A DNA stretch of 56,949 bases, taken from positions 1 to 56,949 of the forward strand of contig JAFVZL010000023.1 in assembly GCA_017508195.1 (NCBI GenBank), written 5' to 3'. The stretch comes from Clostridia bacterium. Its GTDB lineage: Bacteria > Bacillota > Clostridia > Oscillospirales > CAG-272. The position numbers and the translations under genes were made by a program. The notes beneath the pieces were generated by a model, which saw only the letters and a program-made list of their open reading frames with translations, ran no database searches and was not told the origin of the DNA. Positions 42,674-51,443 of this stretch are shown piece by piece (the stretch's first letter is position 1; each line of letters starts with the position of its first letter).

Positions 42674-43188
42674 TCTGTTCGGGCTTTAGCTCGATTTGTG
42701 GAAAAAAGAGCCCAAAAATGGGCTTGTGTGTCAATACTTTAATTGAAAATTCGCTCTTTTTACGACCTTGTCCAACGAGAAAAATAAGGGCAGATTTGAG
42801 TTTGTGTAGCTTTTGAATAAAAGCACCTGTTTTGTGCTGTTTTGCCGAAATAACGGAAAAGTGTATTTTTTAAAAAATACTTAAGATATAACTCCTTGAA
42901 GTCGGCAAAATGTTGAAAACTTGTTGGTTCCGATTGTCAGCACGGGAAAATCCTTGAAAAATCGTTCTTTTTCGACAGAAAGTTTTCAACATTTTCAACA
43001 TTTTAAAATGTGGAAAACTCAAATATCACTTCTCTGAAACGGTCTCGTAAAACGGAAATAAGGCATAAATCGAGGCATTTAAACGGCATTTTGCACTGCC
43101 TTAAAAGAGCGAAATATTGTAACCGCTTAAAAAAACAAAGAGTAAAATTTACGAACACTTGAAGATAAAGTGTAAAGGATAAGAAAAA
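42674..43188. other. 515-bp AT-rich gap with DnaA-box-like motifs
   Basis: No gene is seen between ygiQ-type and pcrA. The stretch holds TTTTCCACA on the minus strand (42697-42705 and 43009-43017) and TTTTCAACA or its complement at 42911-42919, 42983-42991 and 42992-43000. These resemble relaxed DnaA boxes (TTWTNCACA). A near-perfect 26-bp inverted repeat, one mismatch, spans 42992-43017. A weak hairpin GCCC/GGGC (about 42709-42722) could end the upstream operon. Most of the rest is AT-rich sequence without clear features. Function unknown. Confidence 0.5.
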
Positions 43189-45618
43189 ATGGCTTTAACA
43201 GATACCGAAAGAGAGTTTTTATCTATAAAACGAAAGCTCTTCGATAAGGTTTACGGTGAGATGTTGAACGCTGAGCAGAGGCGCGCGGTGTTTACTACTA
43301 AAGGTCCTCTTCTCGTTCTTGCGGGTGCGGGAAGCGGTAAAACCACCGTCTTAGTTAACAGAATAGTTTACCTTATTAAGTACGGAGACGCATATTTTAC
43401 CGATCATGTACCCGAGGGAGTGGATAAAAATACCGTAGAGGCTTTGCGCTATGCGCTTGAAATGACACCCGATGAGATTGACAGTATACTCCCTCAGTTC
43501 ATTCACGAGCCCTGCGCTCCTTGGTCGATTCTCGCCTTCACCTTTACGAATAAGGCTGCGGGTGAGATTAAGGATCGACTTCTTTCAAAATTCGGTGATA
43601 AAGAGCTTGCTAATTCGGTTTGGGCAGGAACCTTCCATTCAATATGCTTAAGGATTCTCAGAAAGTACGCAGACAGACTCGGATACCGTGAGGGCTTCTC
43701 GGTCTATGATGCAGACGATTCGAAGCGTATGATAGCACAGTGCATGAAGGAGCTCGAGATCGATGAGAAAAGACTCGCACCGAAGGCTGTAGCATCTCTT
43801 ATCAGCCGTGCTAAGGATAGACTTGAGGACCCCGATGCGTATGAGATAACGAATGACCCTCGCTCGCGTGACGTGCGCGCGATATATCAATTATATAAGA
43901 AGAAAATGCTTGCCAATAACGCGGTCGATTTCGATGATATAATTCTTGAGACCGTAAGGCTGCTCTCCGAGCATGAGGATATCAGGGAATATTATCAGCA
44001 CAAGTTCAGATACGTGCTTGTCGACGAGTATCAGGATACCAACCACGCGCAGTTCGTTCTCACCACGCTGTTATCGGGCGGATATCGCAACATAATGGTC
44101 GTTGGCGACGATGACCAGAGCATCTACCGCTTCCGCGGTGCGACAATCGAGAATATCCTCGATTTTGATAAGACCTATCCCGATGCCACCGTGGTAAAGC
44201 TTGAGCAGAACTACCGCTCGACCGCAAATATACTCGGTGCTGCGAACGCGATAATCAAAAATAACGACGAGCGTCACGAGAAGATGCTTTGGTGTGAGCG
44301 CGGTGACGGAGAGCCCGTCACGGTAAAAGAGGCGTATGATCAAAATGCCGAGGGTAAGTGGATAGTAGAGCAGATCATAGGCTCGGTATACAAGGAAAAA
44401 CGGTCATATTCGGATTTTGCCGTGCTTTATAGGCTCAATGCCCTCGGAAGAACGCTTCAGACCGCTTTCGCGAAGAGCGGTATCCCGTTCAGGGTCGTAG
44501 GAGATCTCGGCTTCTACGAGCGCAAGGAGATAAAGGATATGATAGCATACCTGTCGGTCGTATCATATCCCGGTGATAACCTCAGACTGAAGAGAATAAT
44601 AAACGAGCCTAAGAGGGCGATAGGAAATAGCACGGTCAGTGCTGTCGAGGAGCTCGCGACTATGAACGGACTTTCGATGTTCACCGTAATGGAACGGGTT
44701 GAAGAGTACCCCGTGTTAAGTAAAAGCGCCGAAAAGCTTAAGAAGTTTGTGGACCTGATAAACGGGATCAAGGAAGAATATGAGCTTCCGTCAGCCATAC
44801 TCGAGGCTATATACGAGCGCTCCGGATATAAGGAGATGCTCGAGGCTGAGGGATTCGAGGGCGAGGGAAAGATAGAAAACATCGGAGAGCTTATCTCTGC
44901 TGCGGTTGAGTACGAAAGAAAGATGACCGAGTCAGAGAGCGAGCCAACGCTTCTCGGATTTCTCGAGGAGGTCGCGCTCATCACATCTGTTGATAAATAC
45001 GATGAAAATGCAGATGCGGTCGTGCTTATGACCGTCCACGCTGCAAAGGGTCTGGAGTTCCCGGTGGTGTTCCTTGCCGGAATGGAGGATGGAATATTCC
45101 CCTCGGAGTCTGACAGAAACGATAAGAGCGAGATGAACGAGGAGCGAAGACTTGCCTACGTTGCGATAACGAGAGCCAAGGATAAGCTCTATATTTCCTA
45201 TGCAAAGTCGAGAATGATGTACGGAAGAACGGTCTACGGAATGCTCTCCTGCTTCATCCGCGAGGAGGTGCCCGAAAAGTTCATCAAGCGCGATATGCCT
45301 AAGAAGGAGCCACCGAGGTCGGGGCTTGATTACGGTACGAGAAGTAATAACGGATACCGTCGTGAGAGTCTTCCCCAGTCGAGCGAGATGAGAAGATCTG
45401 TTACCCAACCGCGCACACAGTCACAAACGAAGCGCGGCGCGGAGCAGTTCGGCGTCGAGAGATTTTCGGCGGGTACGCGTGTATCACACAGCATTTTCGG
45501 GGCGGGAGAAATCGTCAGCGCAAAAGATATGGGCGGAGATATTCTTTACGAGGTGCGCTTTGATAGCGGTGCTACTAAGAAGCTTATGGCAACCTTTGCA
45601 AAGCTTAAAAGAATGTGA
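43189..45618 (+). CDS. pcrA: UvrD/PcrA-type ATP-dependent DNA helicase
   Basis: PcrA unwinds DNA in repair and rolling-circle replication. The 809-residue protein has motif I AGAGSGKTT (about 45-53), motif II VLVDEYQDTNHAQF, motif IV-like VVGDDDQSIYRFRGA, QNYRST, and VVLMTVHAAKGLEFP. Between motif I and AFTFTNKAAGEIK a segment of about 40 residues (HVPEGVDKNTVEALRYALEM ...) is inserted, seen in several gut Clostridia helicases. The C-terminus ends with a short Tudor-like segment that in PcrA contacts RNA polymerase: GTRVSHSIFGAGEIVSAKD. Start ATG has AAAGGAT upstream. Confidence 0.94.
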   Translation: MALTDTEREFLSIKRKLFDKVYGEMLNAEQRRAVFTTKGPLLVLAGAGSGKTTVLVNRIVYLIKYGDAYFTDHVPEGVDKNTVEALRYALEMTPDEIDSILPQFIHEPCAPWSILAFTFTNKAAGEIKDRLLSKFGDKELANSVWAGTFHSICLRILRKYADRLGYREGFSVYDADDSKRMIAQCMKELEIDEKRLAPKAVASLISRAKDRLEDPDAYEITNDPRSRDVRAIYQLYKKKMLANNAVDFDDIILETVRLLSEHEDIREYYQHKFRYVLVDEYQDTNHAQFVLTTLLSGGYRNIMVVGDDDQSIYRFRGATIENILDFDKTYPDATVVKLEQNYRSTANILGAANAIIKNNDERHEKMLWCERGDGEPVTVKEAYDQNAEGKWIVEQIIGSVYKEKRSYSDFAVLYRLNALGRTLQTAFAKSGIPFRVVGDLGFYERKEIKDMIAYLSVVSYPGDNLRLKRIINEPKRAIGNSTVSAVEELATMNGLSMFTVMERVEEYPVLSKSAEKLKKFVDLINGIKEEYELPSAILEAIYERSGYKEMLEAEGFEGEGKIENIGELISAAVEYERKMTESESEPTLLGFLEEVALITSVDKYDENADAVVLMTVHAAKGLEFPVVFLAGMEDGIFPSESDRNDKSEMNEERRLAYVAITRAKDKLYISYAKSRMMYGRTVYGMLSCFIREEVPEKFIKRDMPKKEPPRSGLDYGTRSNNGYRRESLPQSSEMRRSVTQPRTQSQTKRGAEQFGVERFSAGTRVSHSIFGAGEIVSAKDMGGDILYEVRFDSGATKKLMATFAKLKRM

Positions 45619-45777
45619 TATAGCGTTGAATAAAGCAAGGTTTTATTGTAAAAAAAAGAGGTTGCGCTACTGACTGAAACGGATTGCAAAACGATCGGAT
45701 GCGCCAACTTGATGTAAACAATAATTATAATAATCCGCATTTTCAACGTTGAATAATGCAGTTTGGAGAAAAGCAAG

Positions 45778-46434
45778 ATGTCTAAATGTGTAATATTTGA
45801 TCTTGATGGAACAATACTTGATACCATTGAGACGATAACCTATTACGTTAATTTAACCTTTAAGGAAGTGGGGCTCGAGCCGATACTTGTTGAGGACTGT
45901 AAGTACTATGCCGGTAACGGTGCGCGTAAGCTGATAGAGCGCGCGCTTGCCTCGCGAGGTATAACGGATGAAGATAGTATCTCGAGAATTCTTGAGATAT
46001 ACAAAAAGCTTTATGACGATGCGCCCCTCTATCTGACAAAGCCTTTTGACGGTATAGCGGAGATGCTCGAAAAACTCCGTCGTGACGGATATAAGCTTGC
46101 GGTAGTATCCAACAAGCCCAACACCGCATCTTATCCTATCGTAAAGCATTTCTTCGGTGACGCGTTTGACGTTATTTCGGGAGCTCTTGACGGTGTACCC
46201 GTCAAGCCCGATCCGACGCTTCCTCTCTATGTACTCGATAAACTTTCATTGAAACCCGATGACTCCATCTTTGTCGGTGATACCTACGTTGATATGGAAA
46301 CGGGAAGGAATCTCCATTCATCGAAGGTAATAGGTGTGCTTTGGGGCTTCAGAAAAAAGGAGGAGCTCGATGGGGCCGGTGCTGACATTACGGTTCATAC
46401 TGCCGATGAGCTTTATAAGGCAATAACAGAATGA
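45778..46434 (+). CDS. HAD hydrolase, phosphoglycolate phosphatase-like
   Basis: The 218-residue HAD phosphatase has motif I VIFDLDGTILDT (about 5-16) with catalytic Asp pair, motif II in VVSNKPN (about 110), and motifs III/IV in KPDPTLPLYVLDKL and FVGDTYVDMETG. The cap domain is of the Gph/PGMB type. The ATG at 45778 is chosen because GGAG precedes it; the TTG at 45763 is less likely. Its stop overlaps the start of the lipoprotein gene by four bases. Substrate is unproven. Confidence 0.9.
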   Translation: MSKCVIFDLDGTILDTIETITYYVNLTFKEVGLEPILVEDCKYYAGNGARKLIERALASRGITDEDSISRILEIYKKLYDDAPLYLTKPFDGIAEMLEKLRRDGYKLAVVSNKPNTASYPIVKHFFGDAFDVISGALDGVPVKPDPTLPLYVLDKLSLKPDDSIFVGDTYVDMETGRNLHSSKVIGVLWGFRKKEELDGAGADITVHTADELYKAITE

Positions 46435-46976
46435 GGGTCAATTTACAAAAAAGTCCGTTTATAAGGCTTGTTACGGTTGTTTTGCTCATGGCGTTAGCTT
46501 TTAGCTTGGTGTCCTGTGCCGAGGAGAAAATCTTCGGTCACTGCGAGATAACTCTATCTCTGCCCGATACTTTTAATGAGTACGATTCCGAGAAAACATA
46601 CGATAAGGCTTATACGGACGGTGAGATGATAGTAGGAATACTCAGAATATCATATTCCGCTTGTTCCTCCGAGGGAATCCCCACAACTATGACTCCGAGA
46701 AAGCTTGCCGATTACTATAAGGACCGCGCTCTTTCGGGCGCTGAGGTCACAGACGTCGAGGTTGATGGAGATCTCGTTTATTATAGCTATAAGCTTGGCG
46801 GTGAGATTGACAGCGGTTATACCTATCTTGCCACCTTCTACTTTACTCCGTATGCATATTTTGTTATAACCTATATCGCAGCTGATGAGAGCTTTGATGC
46901 TCTTATTCCAAAGATGCTCTCATATGCGAGAACCTTCCGCATCACTCCGGAGTGGTCCTCAAATGTGGAAAAATGA
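46431..46976 (+). CDS. putative lipoprotein of unknown function
   Basis: The 181-residue product begins MRVNLQKSPFIRLVTVVLLM, followed by FSLVSC; the cysteine at about 29 is a good lipobox. The mature part has alternating beta strands (GHCEITLSLPDTFNEYD) and ends with YARTFRITPEW, a texture like PsbP-type or DUF-family extracytoplasmic proteins, but no family is certain. It overlaps the HAD gene (ATGA), so it is in the same operon. Confidence 0.7.
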   Translation: MRVNLQKSPFIRLVTVVLLMALAFSLVSCAEEKIFGHCEITLSLPDTFNEYDSEKTYDKAYTDGEMIVGILRISYSACSSEGIPTTMTPRKLADYYKDRALSGAEVTDVEVDGDLVYYSYKLGGEIDSGYTYLATFYFTPYAYFVITYIAADESFDALIPKMLSYARTFRITPEWSSNVEK

Positions 46977-47102
46977 TCACCCGTACCTCTTCCCGGTGCT
47001 CTTTTGCACGGGGAAGCAAAAACTGTAAAAACATAATCAGCAGCCTTGTTATTTCTTAGAAATATAACAAAACAAAGAATTTGTACCTTGATGGTACACC
47101 TT

Positions 47103-47160
47103 TTCATAACAAAAAAGTCTGCCTGAATCCGATCTTCGGGCAGACTTTTTTGTTATCTTG
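47103..47160. terminator. bidirectional terminator
   Basis: A long stem (about 47106-47123 with 47138-47156), perfect or nearly so, with A- and T-rich flanks serves the plus-strand lipoprotein operon and the convergent parvulin gene. The 46977-47105 stretch before it contains a smaller hairpin and no gene. Confidence 0.9.
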
Positions 47161-47169
47161 TTATTACGA

Positions 47170-47913
47170 TCAAAGAAGATCCACGGGATACATGATCTTT
47201 AGCTGGTTTATCTTTGACTCGTATGCCTTGCGTCTCTTCTCTCCGAGAAGCATCTCGCCGAGCTGCTCCTTTATCTCTGCAAGCGGAGCGACCTCTGCTG
47301 CGTTCTTGGCGTTAAGCTTTATGATATGGAATCCGAACTGAGTCTGTACGGGCTCCTCGGTGATCTCACCGACCTGCATAGCGAATACCGCCTGATCAAA
47401 CTCGGGAACCATCTGACCCTGAGTGAAATCGCCAAGCTCGCCGCCGTTTTCCTTGGAGGGACATGAGGAGAACTGCTTCGCAGCATCCTCAAAGCTCATC
47501 TCACCCGACTTTATCTTCGCGAGTATTTCGAGTGCGAGCTCCTTCGTTTCTACAAGTATGTGGCTTGCGTTAACGCTTTCCTCGCCGATGAATCTTTCCT
47601 TATTCTCGTTATAATAGTCCTCGATCTCCTTGTCGGTTATTGAAATTCCGCCAAGCACCTTTTTGCCTGCGTAGCTTACGAGAAGGCTATCCTTAAGCTT
47701 TGCGAGCTCAGCTCTGAACTCCGCTTCACCCTCGTAGAGGTTTCTCCTTGCATCAAGTAAAAGGAGCTTGTTGCCTATGAGCTGCTCGAGTATGATCTTT
47801 CTGCCCTCAGGATTGTTGTATGCCTGTGCTCTCTGACCGAGTCCCTGAAGGAATTCCTCGACCTCAGCCTCGGTTACTGTAAGAGTACCGACTCTTGCAA
47901 GAATTTTTTCCAT
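47170..47913 (-). CDS. parvulin-type peptidyl-prolyl isomerase (PrsA/SurA-like), no signal peptide
   Basis: The 247-residue protein has an N-terminal helical chaperone domain (about 1-105) and a parvulin rotamase domain (about 113-205) with NASHILVETKELAL, GGELGDFTQGQMVPEFDQAVF (parts GGELGDFTQGQMVPEF, DQAVF) and TQFGFHIIKL. Unlike PrsA or SurA it lacks a signal sequence and membrane helix, so it appears cytosolic, a parvulin-type foldase seen in Clostridia. It may serve new polypeptides in the cytoplasm. Confidence 0.88.
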   Translation of the reverse strand: MEKILARVGTLTVTEAEVEEFLQGLGQRAQAYNNPEGRKIILEQLIGNKLLLLDARRNLYEGEAEFRAELAKLKDSLLVSYAGKKVLGGISITDKEIEDYYNENKERFIGEESVNASHILVETKELALEILAKIKSGEMSFEDAAKQFSSCPSKENGGELGDFTQGQMVPEFDQAVFAMQVGEITEEPVQTQFGFHIIKLNAKNAAEVAPLAEIKEQLGEMLLGEKRRKAYESKINQLKIMYPVDLL

Positions 47914-47947
47914 TTTTGATTTTTCCTCACTTTATATTATAATTATT

Positions 47948-49315
47948 TTATTTATTACGGAGTCCCTTGGGATAATGATTCTTTATTCTGCCCCCCGAGA
48001 CCTTTCCGCCGCCGAGCGCGACCCCACAGTATAGCACCGCACACCATCCGTTTTTTGCTTCCTTTGCTTCTATCTCATTACCGTCAAGGTATGACATTAC
48101 GCGGCTGTCGTTTTGTGCCAGATCTTCGCGGTTCTTAAAGAGTGCTCCATATGCAGAGAAAAGCTGGTGAGATGGGTGTAAAATACCCTTTCTGACGTCA
48201 CCGACAAGAACTCCCGCCATAAATACAGAACGACTTGGAACGGGGCAGTCGTGCGGTATCAGTACGATGTTTTCTCCGACCTTTGCAAGCCTTCCCTCGG
48301 GTACACGATCGAATACTTCTCTGAAAAATGCCAGTACGGTGCGTTCTTCATCCTTACTTAATTTCTTCGTCGAATCCTGATATACGAAATGTCTTTTTAC
48401 GCTTCCTTCGCCGAGCTTTTCTAAAAGAGCAACGTATTGTCCCTCTCCCTCGGTTTTGTGAGGGTAGCATCTTCTTGTGTATGCAAGCTCATGCCTTCCT
48501 TCGATCATCACACCGTTTGACGTTGCCGAATTTAGCGCGTCCTTTACGGGAATAACCTTCATATCGGGGTAATTATCTATCATATTCAGTACGGTCATCT
48601 CGTTTTCCTCGAGCGACCAGGTGCAGGTCGAATATAAGAGCTTTCCGCCGGGCTTCAGCATTCTGTATGCGTTTTTCAATATCTCGCTCTGCCTCTTTGC
48701 GCAGATTTTTGGCGCATCGGGAGTCCACTCTTCGATTGCCTCGGAGTTTTTTCTGAACATCCCCTCGCCTGAGCAAGGAGCATCTACCACAACGACGTCG
48801 AACACCTCTGTATACAGATCCGCGAGATCCGACGTATCCATAGATGTTACGATAGCGCGAGTAACACCGAGCCTCTCGAAATTGCTGACGATGATCTTGG
48901 CACGCTTCGGAACGTACTCGTTTGACAAAAGAAATCCCCCCTCACCGAGTCTTTCGTAGACCTGTGAGGATTTTCCACCAGGTGCAGAGCATAGGTCGGC
49001 GACCCATGCATCGGACGGTATATCGAGTGCGGCGAGCGCAGACATTGCACCGGGATCCTGAATGTATATCATACCCGAGTGGTGCGCGGGATGCCTTCCG
49101 ACGGCTCCGTCACCCTCAATGATGTATCCGTTGTCGACGTAATCAAGAGCAGTATGCGTGTATCCGTCGATTAGCGGCATCTCGCCGCCTTTGCACTTTA
49201 CGAGGTTGACTCTTGCGCCTCTTACGGGCGGTCTGTTTTCTAATGCGTTTAAAAATTCCTCATACTCATCGTCGAGTATAAGCTTCATTCTGTCGAGAAA
49301 AGATTTATCGAGCAT
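47948..49315 (-). CDS. RsmF/RsmB-NOP family rRNA (cytosine-C5) methyltransferase
   Basis: The 455-residue protein starts with an N1-type domain, then a Rossmann methyltransferase with AdoMet loop DLCSAPGGKSSQV (about 106-118), the catalytic Cys in DAPCSGEGMFRKN (about 176-188) and the second Cys in YSTCTWSLEENE (about 231-242). The C-terminal ~150 residues carry a PUA-like and RsmF-type extension. It probably methylates 16S or 23S rRNA; the site is not determined by sequence. It is followed by a minus-strand gap and preceded by a strong promoter shared divergently with the M16 gene. Confidence 0.9.
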   Translation of the reverse strand: MLDKSFLDRMKLILDDEYEEFLNALENRPPVRGARVNLVKCKGGEMPLIDGYTHTALDYVDNGYIIEGDGAVGRHPAHHSGMIYIQDPGAMSALAALDIPSDAWVADLCSAPGGKSSQVYERLGEGGFLLSNEYVPKRAKIIVSNFERLGVTRAIVTSMDTSDLADLYTEVFDVVVVDAPCSGEGMFRKNSEAIEEWTPDAPKICAKRQSEILKNAYRMLKPGGKLLYSTCTWSLEENEMTVLNMIDNYPDMKVIPVKDALNSATSNGVMIEGRHELAYTRRCYPHKTEGEGQYVALLEKLGEGSVKRHFVYQDSTKKLSKDEERTVLAFFREVFDRVPEGRLAKVGENIVLIPHDCPVPSRSVFMAGVLVGDVRKGILHPSHQLFSAYGALFKNREDLAQNDSRVMSYLDGNEIEAKEAKNGWCAVLYCGVALGGGKVSGGRIKNHYPKGLRNK

Positions 49316-49357
49316 AAGTCACCGCCTCTTTTGTTTTGACTTACATAGACTCATATA

Positions 49358-49386
49358 ATTATATACTAATATAAAGCTAAAGTCAA
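49358..49386 (-). promoter_or_regulatory. sigma-A promoter of RsmF-type methyltransferase
   Basis: Minus-strand TTGACT (49381-49386), a 17-base spacer and TATAAT (49358-49363), 43 bases before the ATG at 49315. Confidence 0.9.
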
Positions 49387-49405
49387 TTAAAAATCTCACT
49401 TTCTA

Positions 49406-49434
49406 TTGCTAAAAAGACGGAAGTGTGGTAGAAT
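49406..49434 (+). promoter_or_regulatory. sigma-A promoter of M16 peptidase gene
   Basis: TTGCTA (49406-49411), a 17-base spacer and TAGAAT (49429-49434). It is divergent from the minus-strand promoter, with a 20-base gap between the two -35 boxes. Confidence 0.75.
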
Positions 49435-49467
49435 AATGTTAGTACGAATATAAGGAGGTGAGGCAGA

Positions 49468-50727
49468 GTGGAAAGAGAGCATATCGGAAGATCCGGAATA
49501 CCGGTATACAGCTATACGAATCCGGCTCAGCATTCCTTTTTTATTTCCCTGATTCTTCGTGCGGGCAGCATGTTTGAGAACGAGAGCGGTATCACTCACT
49601 TTTTCGAGCACGTGGCTATACGCAATATCAATTATAAGATGTCCGGAAAGCTCTATGCGGTCCTGGATAAATACGGACTTGAATTCAATGCCTCGACCTC
49701 AAATGAGATGGTGCAGTTTTATATCACGGGAGCAAAGGAGCACTTCAGACTCGGTGCGGAAATTCTTACACGGGTCCTGTCTAACATAGAATTACCCGCA
49801 TCCGAGGTTGACCGTGAGCGCGATAGGATACGCGCCGAGATACGCGAGGTGGACGAGGCTTCGTCTTTGGCAGGCTTTACCGCCGAATGTATATGGGAGG
49901 GCACGACTCTTGCGAGGCCGATAACAGGTACTCTCGGCTCTGTGAGAAAGATAGGAGTGCGCGCCCTCGAGGAGTTCAGAAAAGCGACTCTCGTTCGTGA
50001 GAATATGTTCTTTTATGTGACGGGTAACGTCGCCGAGTGCGACTGCGAATACCTTCTTTCACTTGTCGACAGATATAACGTTCCTTCGGGGGAAAAGAAC
50101 GTTAACCTTGCACCCGTGCCGAATAAAATGGGTCAGCGCGGTGCTCTTGTACTGATAAAAAATGCTGATTTCACAAAGGTCAGATTCAATTTTGATATAG
50201 ATATGTCCACGTGCACTCTCCCGGAGCTTGATCTGCTTTATGATCAGCTGCTCGGCGGATATAACTCCGACTTCTTTATCGAGATGTCAGAGCACCGCGG
50301 TCTGTTTTACGACCTCTCGGGCTCGGTCGATCGTTATTCAAACGTCGGCTCCTTTTCCTTTAGTTTTGAATTAAGAGAGTCGAAGCTTCTTGAGGCTATT
50401 GGCGTTACCGTTGATATCCTGCGTGATTTCAAGGAGAATGTTTTGCCTCGCGACAAATTCATAACCGCCGGTTATATCGACAACGCTATGATGCTTTATG
50501 ACGATTCAAGAGAACTAAACTTTACATTTTCTTATGATAATCACATTATGGAGTGCGGATATAGGGATATCGCTGCCCGAAAAATGGCGTACGAAAACGT
50601 ATCTCCCGAGAGGATCCGCGAGGTAGCCGCGTCCATATTTACTCCTCTTAATCTCACCCTTACAGTCAAGGGCAAGCGAGCAAGACTCGATGCCGATGCT
50701 ATAAGAGATGTTCTTTTGAAGCTGTGA
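49468..50727 (+). CDS. M16 family zinc metallopeptidase
   Basis: The 419-residue protein starts with GTG, AAGGAGGTG at 9 bases upstream. It has the inverted zincin motif HFFEH (about 47-51) followed about 75 residues later by the third ligand region with RAEIREVDE (about 115). The C-terminal half contains a second M16-like domain without the active motif. This is the single-chain insulinase/processing-protease type. Most Bacillota code a pair (YmfF/YmfH-like) but only one is here, so it may be a homodimer or have a distant partner. Target peptides are unknown. Confidence 0.88.
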   Translation: MEREHIGRSGIPVYSYTNPAQHSFFISLILRAGSMFENESGITHFFEHVAIRNINYKMSGKLYAVLDKYGLEFNASTSNEMVQFYITGAKEHFRLGAEILTRVLSNIELPASEVDRERDRIRAEIREVDEASSLAGFTAECIWEGTTLARPITGTLGSVRKIGVRALEEFRKATLVRENMFFYVTGNVAECDCEYLLSLVDRYNVPSGEKNVNLAPVPNKMGQRGALVLIKNADFTKVRFNFDIDMSTCTLPELDLLYDQLLGGYNSDFFIEMSEHRGLFYDLSGSVDRYSNVGSFSFSFELRESKLLEAIGVTVDILRDFKENVLPRDKFITAGYIDNAMMLYDDSRELNFTFSYDNHIMECGYRDIAARKMAYENVSPERIREVAASIFTPLNLTLTVKGKRARLDADAIRDVLLKL

Positions 50728-50784
50728 CGGGCTCTGTAGGTTGTAACGGTGTTTACCTTTCATGATGATTGGATTTCTTATTAA

Positions 50785-50826
50785 GAAAAAACGCGTGCTA
50801 TCCGCTTGGGATAACACGCGTTTTTA
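50785..50826. terminator. bidirectional terminator between M16 gene and 50850 gene
   Basis: A long near-perfect stem, AAAAACGCGTG...TATCC with GGATA...CACGCGTTTTT (50786-50826), and a 4-base loop. It serves the two convergent genes. Confidence 0.9.
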
Positions 50827-50849
50827 TATGTAGCTTTTAAACTCCGATA

Positions 50850-51413
50850 TTACCAATCGACGCTGTAGCCGTTGGCTCTCAAATTGTCCGCGAGATGCTT
50901 ATCTATACCGAAGAGCTTGCGCATGGCAAGTGCGATAAGAGCGATGAGCACGGACGGTACGACGACTAATCCTATGTACAGAGCCGCTATTCCGCCAATT
51001 ACGTATAGTCCGTCAGTCAGCATAGCGGGGTCGAGTATAGCTGCTATTACTACGAGTACTATAAGAGGAATAATTATGTACCTTGCGAGCGACATAACGA
51101 GTCTTCTTATGAATGAGAATATACCGCTGAGCCACTCGAATATGGCAAAGATGGGGTTAAAGGTGAAGGGGCTTACACGGTAGAAGTCCTGATAGGTTCT
51201 CCATCCCGTCTTTCTTTCGGTGGTATGCTCTGTGACATCCCACTCTACACCGTCGTGATACTCGGTGTAATTTCTTGTGGAGTGCTCGTCGTACTCGTAC
51301 GACTCGTCATGCTCTCCGTCCTTCTTCCAGCCGAAGCAGGATTTCTCGAGGTTTACGAGCCATCCGTCAAGGAAAACGATCGGCACCGAAACTGTTTTGT
51401 AAACGTATTTCAT
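50850..51413 (-). CDS. membrane protein of unknown function
   Basis: The 187-residue product has a conserved-looking start (MKYVYKTVSVPIVFLDGWLVN), a hydrophilic acidic and aromatic middle (about 33-85, rich in D, E, H, Y, T), then two or three membrane helices (about 112-165) and a basic end. The ATG at 51413 is chosen because GGAGG is six bases before it. No family is recognised. It follows prfB by 18 bases and likely shares its transcript. Confidence 0.65.
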   Translation of the reverse strand: MKYVYKTVSVPIVFLDGWLVNLEKSCFGWKKDGEHDESYEYDEHSTRNYTEYHDGVEWDVTEHTTERKTGWRTYQDFYRVSPFTFNPIFAIFEWLSGIFSFIRRLVMSLARYIIIPLIVLVVIAAILDPAMLTDGLYVIGGIAALYIGLVVVPSVLIALIALAMRKLFGIDKHLADNLRANGYSVDW

Positions 51414-51443
51414 TCTATCCTCCAAAGTATATATTAAATGGTA

